Part shown: positions 10,441-18,910 of the stretch, in pieces
Position numbering within the stretch: position 1 is the first letter of the stretch
How the letters are laid out: every line of letters begins with the position of its first letter
Source of the DNA: Wyeomyia smithii
Taxonomy: Eukaryota; Arthropoda; Insecta; Diptera; Culicidae
DNA: 64,000 nucleotides
Assembly: GCF_029784165.1 (NCBI RefSeq)
Contig: NC_073696.1
Coordinates: forward strand, 2,108,001-2,172,000
Direction: 5' to 3'
Position numbers and translations under genes: made by a program
Notes under the pieces: generated by a model
What the model was told of the DNA's origin: nothing
Database searches by the model: none
What the model saw: only the letters and a program-made list of their open reading frames with translations

Positions 10441-11757
10441 CTAAAAATGTCGGAGAATCGTGAATATGGCATGGACTGTATTAAAAACTAAATTCTTAAA
10501 TTCTAAGTTGAATTCCGCAATCATTCACAGCTAAATAGAAATAACGTCAATTAACATATTTTTCATGCATTACTTGCACAAATCCCACTTGCCAGAAAGG
10601 CTTTCAGAAACCTTCCCAAATACTGAGCAAAAATGACCAAAGAAGCAAGCGAAACGAGGAAAGCCTCGCAGCAAATGTGCTTGAATGCTCGCTTTCTTAT
10701 AATAGGAAGAAACGTGCTTTATAAGTGCAATAGAATGGACCGACTGGAAGCAGCCGGTAAAGTGTTTTGGGAAAACTACAAAATCATTGCTCTTTGCCTG
10801 TACTTTGACGTCCGAATTGGCTGGCCTGCTGCCAGAGCGCTAAATTGCACTCTCGCATAGCTCGCCAAAATTCCGGTTAGCAGAACATGGAGCGTAATTT
10901 TTACTTGCAATCCGAATGAACAAGCTTTCAAGATTTTTTTTTTCTAGCACTCAATCGATTGTTGTTTTTAAATAATTCCTAGTAGTTTTTTTTCATCACT
11001 TTCATTGCAGAGAACTTCACCGGATAGAATCATCCCCTTTCCGACTTCATAAGCTCGTACGCAATTAAATGTGATACAGGATGTGTGCTATGCGTACCAT
11101 CATTAAAGTGATGTAACGGTGAAAAACTGCCCAACTGCTGCTTAAAAAGAGGATCTAATCTCCATTTTCCCGATTGAATTTCGGTCGTGAGAATCCCAGC
11201 CCAGTGCTCTGATCAATCCTTTTTTCTACCGAACACAAAAACATCAGTCATTCAATTTCATCTTATCCGTTTTGTGCGAGACTTCGTACACCGTTCGTCT
11301 CTCCGAGCTGTCGCGTTCAATTTCGTTTTCCGATTGCAAAATAAAACGAACAGGCATTACGATCATCTCTTTTCCTCTCTAGTGTAGAATCCTCGCAATC
11401 CTGTTCGCACTACTTTATGACGATTTTTTTCGCATTTTCCTTTTGTTCAATATCCATTGATTTTTAGTGGCAATGAACGACCGGAAAAAAATTCATTTGA
11501 CCGGCAGTCGCTGTATGCTTCTGATGCGTATGTTCTGTTACAGCGTTTTGGTGGCTGGAGGCGCTTGTTTTTGTTGTTGTTGTTGTTAATGTTTAGCGAT
11601 TATGGAAAAGTAAGGTGTTGAAGCTGTTTGATTAATTCTTCATACATCTCTCAAAGCATCCATGGAAATCAAAGCATCGCGTTTGGACATGAGTAGTGTA
11701 GTTACATCTGCCAACGCGGCTAGCACTTTATGTTGCGCAGCTCGCGTCGCGGCGGTG
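10441..11757. other. Unassigned intergenic sequence
   Basis: No convincing gene. A TTG trinucleotide run (11567-11588) and T-rich stretches are present. Open frames here show no recognisable domain. Confidence 0.4.
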
Positions 11758-13023
11758 CACAGTGGGATATTATTTTTGCATGAAAATGCGTATTTTTGAC
11801 GCCAGGGAAAATTTCATGTTTTTTATATATATATTATATGAGGAAAATTTTACGTCGGCTTCAGTCTTTTGGAAAATAAAATGCATTATGCTTGAAAGAC
11901 TTCCATATGCCATAAAAAACAATAAATATTAATCAGTTATCAAGAAAAAGAAAAAAAAATTGAAAAATATGCTTCGTGTTGAAAATTACTTAAGACTTGT
12001 TTTTTTTTTTTTTCAAAGTGGCTATTGATTCTTTTTATCGCATTCGCATTTTTTCCATTTGCATTTTTTTCCATTCACTTTCACCTTCGTCTTTATTTTT
12101 GTGTTCATTTCCAATACAGTTTTGATATCTTCAAGAAGGGTTTTCGAAATGCAGTTTCTAACGTCAAAATAACTATTCACTATTTGCTCTGTAGAAATTA
12201 GCAGGTGATGTATTATGTCATGGTTTATGTTTACACGATAGTTTTTACATGTGACTGGTATGATATAAACTTTAAACATGATTTTGGTAGTCAGTGCTGG
12301 TGATCCAAAACATAAACAATGACTAGTTTTTGATACTTCGTAAATTATAGAAATATAGATCAGTTAAACTTGTACATATGCAAATAGTGTGATTAATTAT
12401 ACTGAAACTTGTTCGAAAACGTTGTTATTATCAGACTAATATGAGCCATTTGTTATTATGTAGACGGTTTGCAGTGTACAATTCAAATTTACATTTTTGA
12501 AAGCCGACATGTGCCGAACACTCGTTGTTTCTCTTCGAAAGAACGGTACTCTGCGCAACTCTGCGCAAGATCGGACTAGATGCACTTTAAGGCATTTTTT
12601 CCAAGCTATCTTTTAAAACTAGTGCCAATAGTGCCAAACTCTGCCGTTTAAACTTTAAACGCTGTTTTATGCAAAAAATACGTAATTTTTTGATTCCGTC
12701 AATTTATACATATATACATTATCCAATGATGAGGATTTATTCTCCACTATTTTATAGACAATTTTTACTTAGACGTCATCAAGATTCAAGTTACTCTTGG
12801 GGCTCCAGCAAATTTCGCAACATTGCATTTTTTTTTTCAAGAAAAACGCTAAAAAACGCTGACTCAGTACACTTTGAAAAATCATAGAAAATTCAAATTT
12901 CGTCGTAATGCTCTAAAAATTTGGATCCTGTCACTTCAATAGTATACAACTATAGGAAAAATATAATTGAAATGAAATTCACGTTTTCAATTTTGGGTCG
13001 ATGGCCAGCGATTCCCCACTGTG
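11758..13023. mobile_element. Non-autonomous DNA element with CACAGTGGG ends and 8-bp near-identical flanks
   Basis: The left end CACAGTGGGAT and the reverse complement of the right end CACAGTGGGGA match over about ten bases. The flanks CGGCGGTG (11750-11757) and CGGTGGTG (13024-13031) differ at one base, consistent with an 8-bp target duplication as made by hAT or P superfamily transposases. The 1.27 kb interior is AT-rich with no transposase-like frame. Confidence 0.55.
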
Positions 13024-13612
13024 CGGTGGTGTACTTTGTCCGAAGCTAATTTAAATTTTCGCATCGCTAAGTACAGGTCAGACTCGATTATATATAGTCC
13101 CTGAATTTTTTCCACTATATATAATCGAATTTTATATATAATCTAATCAGAGAAAAAATGTATTTTATTCATTTTACATGAATGTTTTATTATTTTCGAA
13201 TAAATAGGAAGAATTTTATTTTTGACACATCCCCCTAAAAGTCAGCAAACACAGTTATTAGGAAAATTATACATATATCTTGTAGTTATTCCTGGTGTCA
13301 AATGGAAAGAAAAAGTTAGATCAGTATATATTGATTTGTCAACTCGTTTGTTTTGAATTTCTCAAATTTTTGGAAATTTTCAAATTATTCGTTTGTTTCT
13401 AAATTTTTGTAAATTCTTTTTTTCTATTTTTGAATTTTTTTTTATTAAGGTAATTTTATTAAGGTATTTCAATTTCTTTTAAATTTTAAATTCTTTAAAA
13501 AAAACCAAAATTTTTCATTGTTTTTAATTATTTTCTATTTTTTCCCTATCTATCAAACGTAACGTATTTTCTGGATGTTTTCTTACGAAATGTTCGCTCT
13601 AGATCACATTTG

Positions 13613-13716
13613 AAATTTAAAAATCACAAGAAGGTTGTATGCAAAGCCACGACCGCAAGGTTGAAGTAGAATACTTTTACAAGAAAGATAACCCGGCTGC
13701 TTGCGTGTCAGTCATT
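13613..13716 (-). repeat. Terminal module shared with 52017-52105
   Basis: The reverse complement reads TGACTGACACGCAAGCAGCC, then a GTAAAAGTATTCTACTTCA block and GGTCGTGGCTTTGCATACAA, the same order as at 52017-52105. At both loci it lies at the downstream end of a promoter/stem-loop array in the direction of presumed transcription. No coding sense found. Confidence 0.7.
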
Positions 13717-13891
13717 TTTTCTAGTAAATAAACGTTGACCGTTCATTGGCAGTATTGTAATTTCTTTTTGTCTGATATTTTGAATGAAGTTCATTGAATA
13801 TTTTTAAATTTTGTGCAAATGAGAAGTTGAGGTGCTGCCAAATTGTAATATGCATATTTAATACGACATCATTAAACGGGAACGAAACGAA

Positions 13892-14052
13892 GGCTACGGT
13901 TATGCAGAACGCGAATGCCGGCGCGATGCGATTCGCCTTACCGTGGTGAAATGTACAGCTCTTTTTAAGGCGAAGTAGAGCTATACATTTCAACAGATTT
14001 CGTCTTGCCGAATCGCATCGCGCCGTTATTTGCGTTCTGCATGACCGTAGCC
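13892..14052. mobile_element. Foldback (hairpin) MITE
   Basis: GGCTACGGTTATGCAGAACG at the left returns as CGTTCTGCATGACCGTAGCC at the right. The complementarity, with small mismatches, runs through GGCGCGATGCGATTCG and AATGTACAGCTCT to a short central loop. The whole 161 bp is nearly one palindrome. No clear target duplication was found. Confidence 0.7.
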
Positions 14053-14235
14053 AAACACTAAGCGACGCAAACACGTAATAATAATCAGAGCATGCATGTA
14101 GATGAAGATAATTAACTTTGGATTATAGCGCAAAACGAGAAAATATTAACTCTTCAAATAATCATTTGTGTTCTTCGAATTTAAGTTGTTCAATTTAATA
14201 TCCGATGAAATGTTTGTTTACTATCTGATTAAGCT

Positions 14236-14573
14236 CTTATATAGGCCAAATGATGCCCAATTTACTAGGTCCATAATTCTGCCGACCGTGCTTGGGAAAG
14301 CGCGGTATAACGACCAATCAGAGGTCGAATTTTGTGTTTTGACAAGGCTTAAGAGTTTTCAATAGTACAATAGTTCGAATGATAAAATTGCAATTTCATG
14401 CATTTGGTAGGAATCTTAGAAGATTTTCTAATCAATTGCTGCAAAAACGAAGGAAATCCATCGAAAACTGACCGATTTATTAGCATTTGAAATTTTTCTC
14501 ACTTTTTTCAGTTTTAGATTTTCATTTCACATCCCTATGTAGCCGAACTTCCTGAGAGAAGTATTCTAATTCA
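14236..14573 (-). promoter_or_regulatory. Promoter copy 1 of the CCAAT/TATA repeat family
   Basis: On the minus strand: a conserved upstream block (AGGAAGTTCGGCTACATAGG and onwards), CTCTGATTGGTCG containing an inverted CCAAT box (14314-14318), then TATATAAG (14236-14243) 71 bp downstream. Two other copies keep the same spacing (74 bp). The sequence after the TATA in this copy passes almost directly into a degenerate 3' domain, as if the unit body had been deleted. Confidence 0.6.
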
Positions 14574-14599
14574 AAATTAAATCTTCATTAATTCATTTG

Positions 14600-14617
14600 T
14601 TGTCCTTATAAGGACAA
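14600..14617 (-). other. Histone-like 3' stem-loop, copy 1
   Basis: A perfect palindrome: stem TTGTCCT, loop TATA, stem AGGACAA, followed on the minus strand by CAAATGAATTAATGAAGA. Stem length, four-base loop and A-rich downstream sequence parallel the 3' stem-loop of replication-dependent histone mRNAs. It is preceded by a TTGAACAA block shared with the copy at 15002. Confidence 0.45.
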
Positions 14618-15001
14618 TTGTTCAATTTATCATAGGATTTAGTGTTTATCTTGCATCTCTGTGTTACCTCGATAGTGAGGACTAAGGCGCACGGTCAACA
14701 CAATGAGAAAGGTGTTTTCACATTGAAAACTAGACACGGCTTTACTGGAGGAAGTGTTGGCAAATGCATCTACCGCTAATACCACCGCTATCATACGAAA
14801 GCGCGTCGTTTCATGTGGGGAATATTAAGAACGAAAAATGACGCGCGTCTTAGCATAGCCCGAACTGTTTCGCCGTGCTGCTCCCATTTACCTTTACATC
14901 GGCCTCAGGGAAGTACCGGCTGCATCTGCATCTACCGCTGAGGCTGTCACTATACTGCTATTGGTACCAAAAGCTGTTAACTCTTCAAATAAGTGTTTTA
15001 T

Positions 15002-15019
15002 TTGTTCTCAAAAGAACAA
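15002..15019 (-). other. Histone-like 3' stem-loop, copy 2
   Basis: Minus strand: TTGTTCT-TTTG-AGAACAA followed by ATAAAACACTTATTTGAAGA. The stem is seven pairs with a four-base loop. The flanking sequence upstream (GAGATGCGATTGCGTAAATC) and downstream (TTTGAAGAGTTAA) is conserved with copies 1 and 3. Confidence 0.5.
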
Positions 15020-15111
15020 TTGTTCAATTCGAAATCGGATTTACGCAATCGCATCTCTGTAATATTACCGACAATAATATTCTTCTGAACAAAATGATAC
15101 AACTTTCCCAT

Positions 15112-15262
15112 TAGGCCTCTGCCATAATAGACGCGAAAAGCGACGCGAACCGTTTCGCTCGGCTGTAGGTTAATGTACAGCCATCAGTAGAGCTGTGCAT
15201 AAACCTACGGCCGAGCGAATCGGTTCGCGCCGCTTTTCGCGTCTACTATGGCAGAGGCCTTA
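15112..15262. mobile_element. Foldback (hairpin) MITE inserted in the array
   Basis: TAGGCCTCTGCCATAATAGA at the left is complementary to TCTACTATGGCAGAGGCCTT at the right, continuing through GACGCGAAAAGCG and CTCGGC to a short loop. The 151-bp unit is close to a perfect hairpin and separates the 3' domain at 15002-15110 from the body at 15263-15720. Confidence 0.75.
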
Positions 15263-15727
15263 GAGAAAGTTGCTGGCTGATGTATTCACTTAATGCAAGC
15301 CTGCTGCTGATGCTTCCCGCTACCACGCTGAAACAGCATTTTAGTGAAGGGAGTGTCGCTGCATCAGCTGACCCTGCTACTATCGATGCTGATATACCCG
15401 CTGCAACAGCTACACTATGCATAGCCATGCCACAGTTGAGGCCGCTATACGCTGGCCCAACTGCTGAGCAACTGCAACGCTATCCGTAGCCATGCCACAG
15501 TTGTGGCCGCCATTGGTACCCGCTGTACCTGTTTCTGCTGGCCCTGCTGCTATCGATGGTGAGATCCGCTGAAACTGCTACGCTTATCCGCAGCCATGCC
15601 ACAGTTGTAGCCGCTATCTGCTATCGATGGTACCCACTGCTCGCTCCCGCTGCTGCTAAGGGAGGACTGCTGTCGTCGCTGTTCAGAACTATAATGAGCG
15701 GCTTCGACTAAAACAGGCTCTTATATA
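15263..15727 (-). repeat. Unit body with TATA box and internal CCACAACTGTGG repeats
   Basis: The minus-strand TATATAAG at 15720-15727 is followed by AGCCTGTTTTAGTCGAAGCC and a CTCATTATAG candidate start, then a CAG/GCGG-rich body. The body carries at least three copies of a ~100-bp motif centred on GGCCACAACTGTGGCATGGC and CGGATAGCG. CCACAACTGTGG is a near-palindrome. Short open frames exist, none longer than about 60 codons and none conserved in the related arrays, so the body looks non-coding. Confidence 0.5.
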
Positions 15728-16280
15728 GGGATGAAAATAGGAATGAATTATTTTACGTACGTGGTGGAATGATATAACTTGAAAAATATGTGTGACTTCA
15801 TTCCGGCTCAGAGCGATCATTTGATAAGCTCCACCTCTTTTTTCAGTTTTTAAAGTTTTTCCTCAGTTTCGTAGCACGGATGCACAAAAATGATTTCTTG
15901 TCGAGCCGGACCGATAGCACTCTCATTGAAGCAACGAAATAACATGTTTTGTGTCGTGTTGTGTCGCATGTAAGCAGATTATTGCGTTCAGTAGACAGTA
16001 GATTGTGTATCCAGCGAATAAACACCGATGGTGCTCTAACACACGCAACGGTTTTAACCCGTATCTTATTGCGGTTTGTAACATCAAGCGATTTCGTTCG
16101 CTCGCTGTTGCGTGTTGCATCATGTTGCAACTTGGCAGCTGGGAGACGACGAAATTCTGTTTATGCTGATTGATTGAATCGACTTCATATTAGCTCTGCA
16201 TAGTCGAACTAACTGCTTTTGTTAATGCGTACTAACAGGGCAGTTAATTATTCAATGTCGGTTATGCTGATCGCAGCCTT
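15728..16280. other. Array spacer with no recognised unit
   Basis: Sequence between promoter copy 2 and the tandem 3' domains. Upstream of the TATA it reads TTTTCATCCCTATATAAG on the minus strand, as at 51400-51423. No CCAAT box or coding content was recognised here. Confidence 0.4.
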
Positions 16281-16700
16281 TGCGCTGCCCCTACAGTGGG
16301 GGGTTTACTAAATAAAGTGAAAGTAAAAATTAGACAACTACAACAGAATTTGATTGCATCCCGCACAGAATGTCTGCTTGTGTTGATGCCAGAAAATTAT
16401 TAACCTTCAATTATTTTTTTATTTGCCTTGAAAAAAGCATGTTGCGGTTCAAAATCGGTTGCTAATTACAACCTTTAAGCTGCCCTAACATTGGGGGAAT
16501 TAAGATACACGGACAACATGCACTGTGGAAGCTATTTCACATTCAGTAAATTAGACGGGTGCGACAAATTTGAATTGCTAGGATGCAACACAGAATGCTT
16601 GCTTGCGTTGACAAAAATTATTAACTTTAAATGACTTGTTTATTTGCCTTAAAAAAGGCATTTTGATTTCAGAAATTGGATTTCCTGATGGCAATCATCA
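16281..16700 (-). repeat. Tandemly repeated 3' domains with C/G hairpin and stem-loop
   Basis: Minus strand: at least two, probably three, ~210-225-bp repeats. Each has CCCCC-N6-GGGGCAGC (a small hairpin), then a CAATTTC- or CGATTTTGAA-containing block, then a stem-loop and AAATAAA. Stem-loops: TGCCTT-TTTT-AAGGCA (16645-16660) and TGCTTT-TTTC-AAGGCA (16424-16439). The second has the exact UUUC loop of histone mRNAs. The third copy near 16240-16310 is degenerate. Confidence 0.55.
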
Positions 16701-16850
16701 TGCTGCCCCAGCACGGGGGGAATAATGGCTGTCTGGCGACACACGCTGAGAAAAACCGCGCTGCTCCTGAGACGTGGTGACCAACCACAGGGCTAGTGCT
16801 GCTGCTAAGGAAGGACGACTGCTGTTGTCGCTGTCTAGAACTATTATGAG
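16645..16850 (-). ncRNA. Putative ~205-nt histone-like non-coding transcript unit
   Basis: Between the TATA at 16872-16879 and the stem-loop at 16645-16660 lies the shortest complete unit of the family. A start near CTCATAATAG is about 30 bp after the TATA. The RNA would hold a CAGCAG-rich 5' part, a CCCC-N6-GGGG hairpin (near 16710-16725) and the 3' stem-loop followed by CAAATAAACAAG. The reading frame through it (ending SPRAGAA) does not resemble any histone and is not conserved in the copy at 50605. The transcript is predicted only from promoter and terminator-like signals. Confidence 0.3.
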
Positions 16851-16871
16851 CGGCTCCGGCTGAAACAGGCT

Positions 16872-17220
16872 CTTATATAGGCCAAATAGCATGTTTTCAA
16901 TTGCAAGGTATATGATCCTGTCGACCGTGCTTGGGAAGCAAGCATATAACGACCAATCAGAGGTCGAATTTTTAGTTTTGACAAAGCTTGACTATTTTCA
17001 ATAGAACAATAGTGTGAATAATAAAATTACAATTATCTTATTTTGGTAAGAATCTTAGAAGATTTTGCAATCTATTGCTGCAAGAACGAAGGAAATCCAT
17101 CGAATACTAACCGATTTATTAGCATTTGAAATTGGACATATTTTTCACTTTTTTCGATTTTAGATTTTCATTTCACATCCCTATGTAGCCGAACTTCCTG
17201 AGAGAAGTATTCTACTTCAA
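16872..17220 (-). promoter_or_regulatory. Promoter copy 3 of the CCAAT/TATA repeat family
   Basis: Minus strand order: GAAGTAGAATACTTCTCTCA, GGAAGTTCGGCTACATAGG, ATTGG (16953-16957) within CTCTGATTGGTCG, a GCACGGTCGACAGGATCAT block, and TATATAAG (16872-16879). It is nearly identical in layout and sequence to 50284-50625 on the plus strand, with the same 74-bp CCAAT-to-TATA distance. Confidence 0.65.
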
Positions 17221-17383
17221 AAAAAATTTTTGCTACTATATATACTGCCGTTCTTATGCACGCTGGGACAACGATGCTTGGAACGGCAGTATAATCGAGT
17301 TTGAAATTATATATAATAGAATCATATACATATAATCGAGTCAATATAAAATCGAGTCTCTATATAATCGAATCCGACCTTTA

Positions 17384-18330
17384 TATCATCGGCCTAACAG
17401 ATAGATACTTTTGAATTCGATAGTTATCAGGAGGCTAAATTTTCTAGTCAATTTGTATGCGGGAAATTCTTTTTCGTTATACATTAATAGTGTTCTCCAT
17501 ACATTGTCGATGATCCTATTCATGCATCAAACATCAATTTTGAAGTCCGCCTGCTTCGCCTTCGCCTTAATCCGCTCCTGGGTACCAGAAACAACTAACA
17601 ACTCACAACTAAAATTGAGCTAGTTTAAACAATTCAATTTAGGTGGCCTCTAATGTTTCTGCTGATTTGCAATCTACCTTTAATTTTTTGCATCTAAAAA
17701 AACACAGTTTGTAAGACGGTTACCAACCAAAACATCACAAAACTATCAACTCAATTGTAGAATGTGATTTGTCAGGGCATAAGGATTGTCTTTTTCCACT
17801 ATTTATGCATAACGAATCAGAAAAAAAAATTGACTGAAAAATTAGCCTACTGATAACGATGGATATAAAAAGAATAGAGTATATATCGGCTTATCTGTTG
17901 GGCCAATGATATAAGCGAAGCAAGAATCTGAATAAGCTTCGGAAAAATATAAATTACAGCCGCGCGCAACGCAACATATGGTATAATGCTAGCCGCGTAG
18001 GCAGAAGTAAAAACACTACTTGTGCCTGTCGGCGCTTTGCGACGCATAACAACGACGGACTTCAGCATTTCGCATGAAGAAATATTCAAACTATATCTCC
18101 ACCTCATTTGTCCTCGAGCAATTATCGCTAAACATCAACAACAACAACAACAAACTTCTCCACCAAAAAATAACGTGCATCTGTAAGCAGTGCCCCAATC
18201 CCATCCGATGCAGCGAAAAAGCATTCATCGACCGTTTTTTGACCGTTCAGACAGCCAGTCAAGAACCAGTCGAGAACAAGAGAAACGAAAATAAAACACG
18301 CCACATGCTGCCGATCATACTCTAGTTTGC
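17384..18330. other. Unassigned intergenic sequence
   Basis: No gene or repeat boundary recognised. A CAA run lies at 18137-18152. The small frames at 17411, 17847 and 18074 have no recognisable domain. Confidence 0.4.
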
Positions 18331-18910
18331 TCCGTTCAACATAAGTTCAAATGATCGAGCGAGAGAGTTTTAAAATCGACTTCTCCGAAACTGCGGTCGC
18401 TATCGTTAGAAAAAAAATCGTCACCCGAGAGAAAGAGAAAAACTATTTTTCGTTCGCCCGATCGTTTCTGCCGTTCAATTCAAACGAAAAAAGCATGTGC
18501 ATTCATCGCAGTCACAATCAAATTTCGATCCCTTCTCAAGCACTGATCCCAGCTAGCACGGCACGGCACGGAAAGACTGATTGAATTTGAACCCGAGCTG
18601 TACAGGTGAATTAGAGTGACGCGATTGGAGGCAGCAGCGCATCGAGAAGCGAAAGCATGGAAAAAGCGGGTCCACTGCGATAAGTCTCCCGTAGTGTGTT
18701 TGTTTGTGTGTCTGTGTGTGGAAAGGAAAAGAAAATTAAATTGAAGGTGAAATTTGGATGGGATTAAGTGGAGAGTAACAGGAAAGCTTCTCTAGCGAGG
18801 GGTGGTAAAGTGATATAATTAAATGGATTTTGAGCAAGATTAATTAGTGCAGTTGACACGATAACCGGGGGCGCTGCGAGCAAAGAAATCCTCGTCAAAG
18901 GAAAGGTGAG
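18331..18910 (+). other. Possible non-coding 5' exon ending in a splice donor
   Basis: A relatively GC-rich stretch with GTGTGT runs ends in GAAAG|GTGAGT at 18901-18910, a good splice-donor consensus. Composition and lack of long frames would fit a 5' UTR exon of a plus-strand gene whose coding exons lie elsewhere. There is no direct evidence of transcription. Confidence 0.2.

Larger units (their letters stand above)
13074..17381. mobile_element. 4.3-kb composite region bounded by pogo-like inverted repeats and TA
   Basis: Left end CAGGTCAGACTCGATTATAT and right end (reverse complement) AAGGTCGGATTCGATTATAT share about 20 aligned bases, and both sides are flanked by TA (13072-13073, 17382-17383). 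Extra subterminal copies of ATAATCGA lie at 13110-13140 and 17288-17375, as expected of transposase-binding repeats. Ends of the type CAGnnnnACTCGATTA with TA duplication resemble pogo/Tigger elements of the Tc1/mariner superfamily. No transposase is present; the interior is filled by the promoter/stem-loop array and two foldbacks. The two ends might belong to two separate short elements instead. Confidence 0.5.

Noticed and set aside
13721..14074. 117-codon minus frame over the foldback
   Set aside because: It reads through a hairpin MITE and has no protein similarity that can be recognised.
15246..15489. Alanine-rich small proteins on both strands in the array body
   Set aside because: Frames overlap on opposite strands, derive from CAG/GCGG repeats and are not conserved in the other array.
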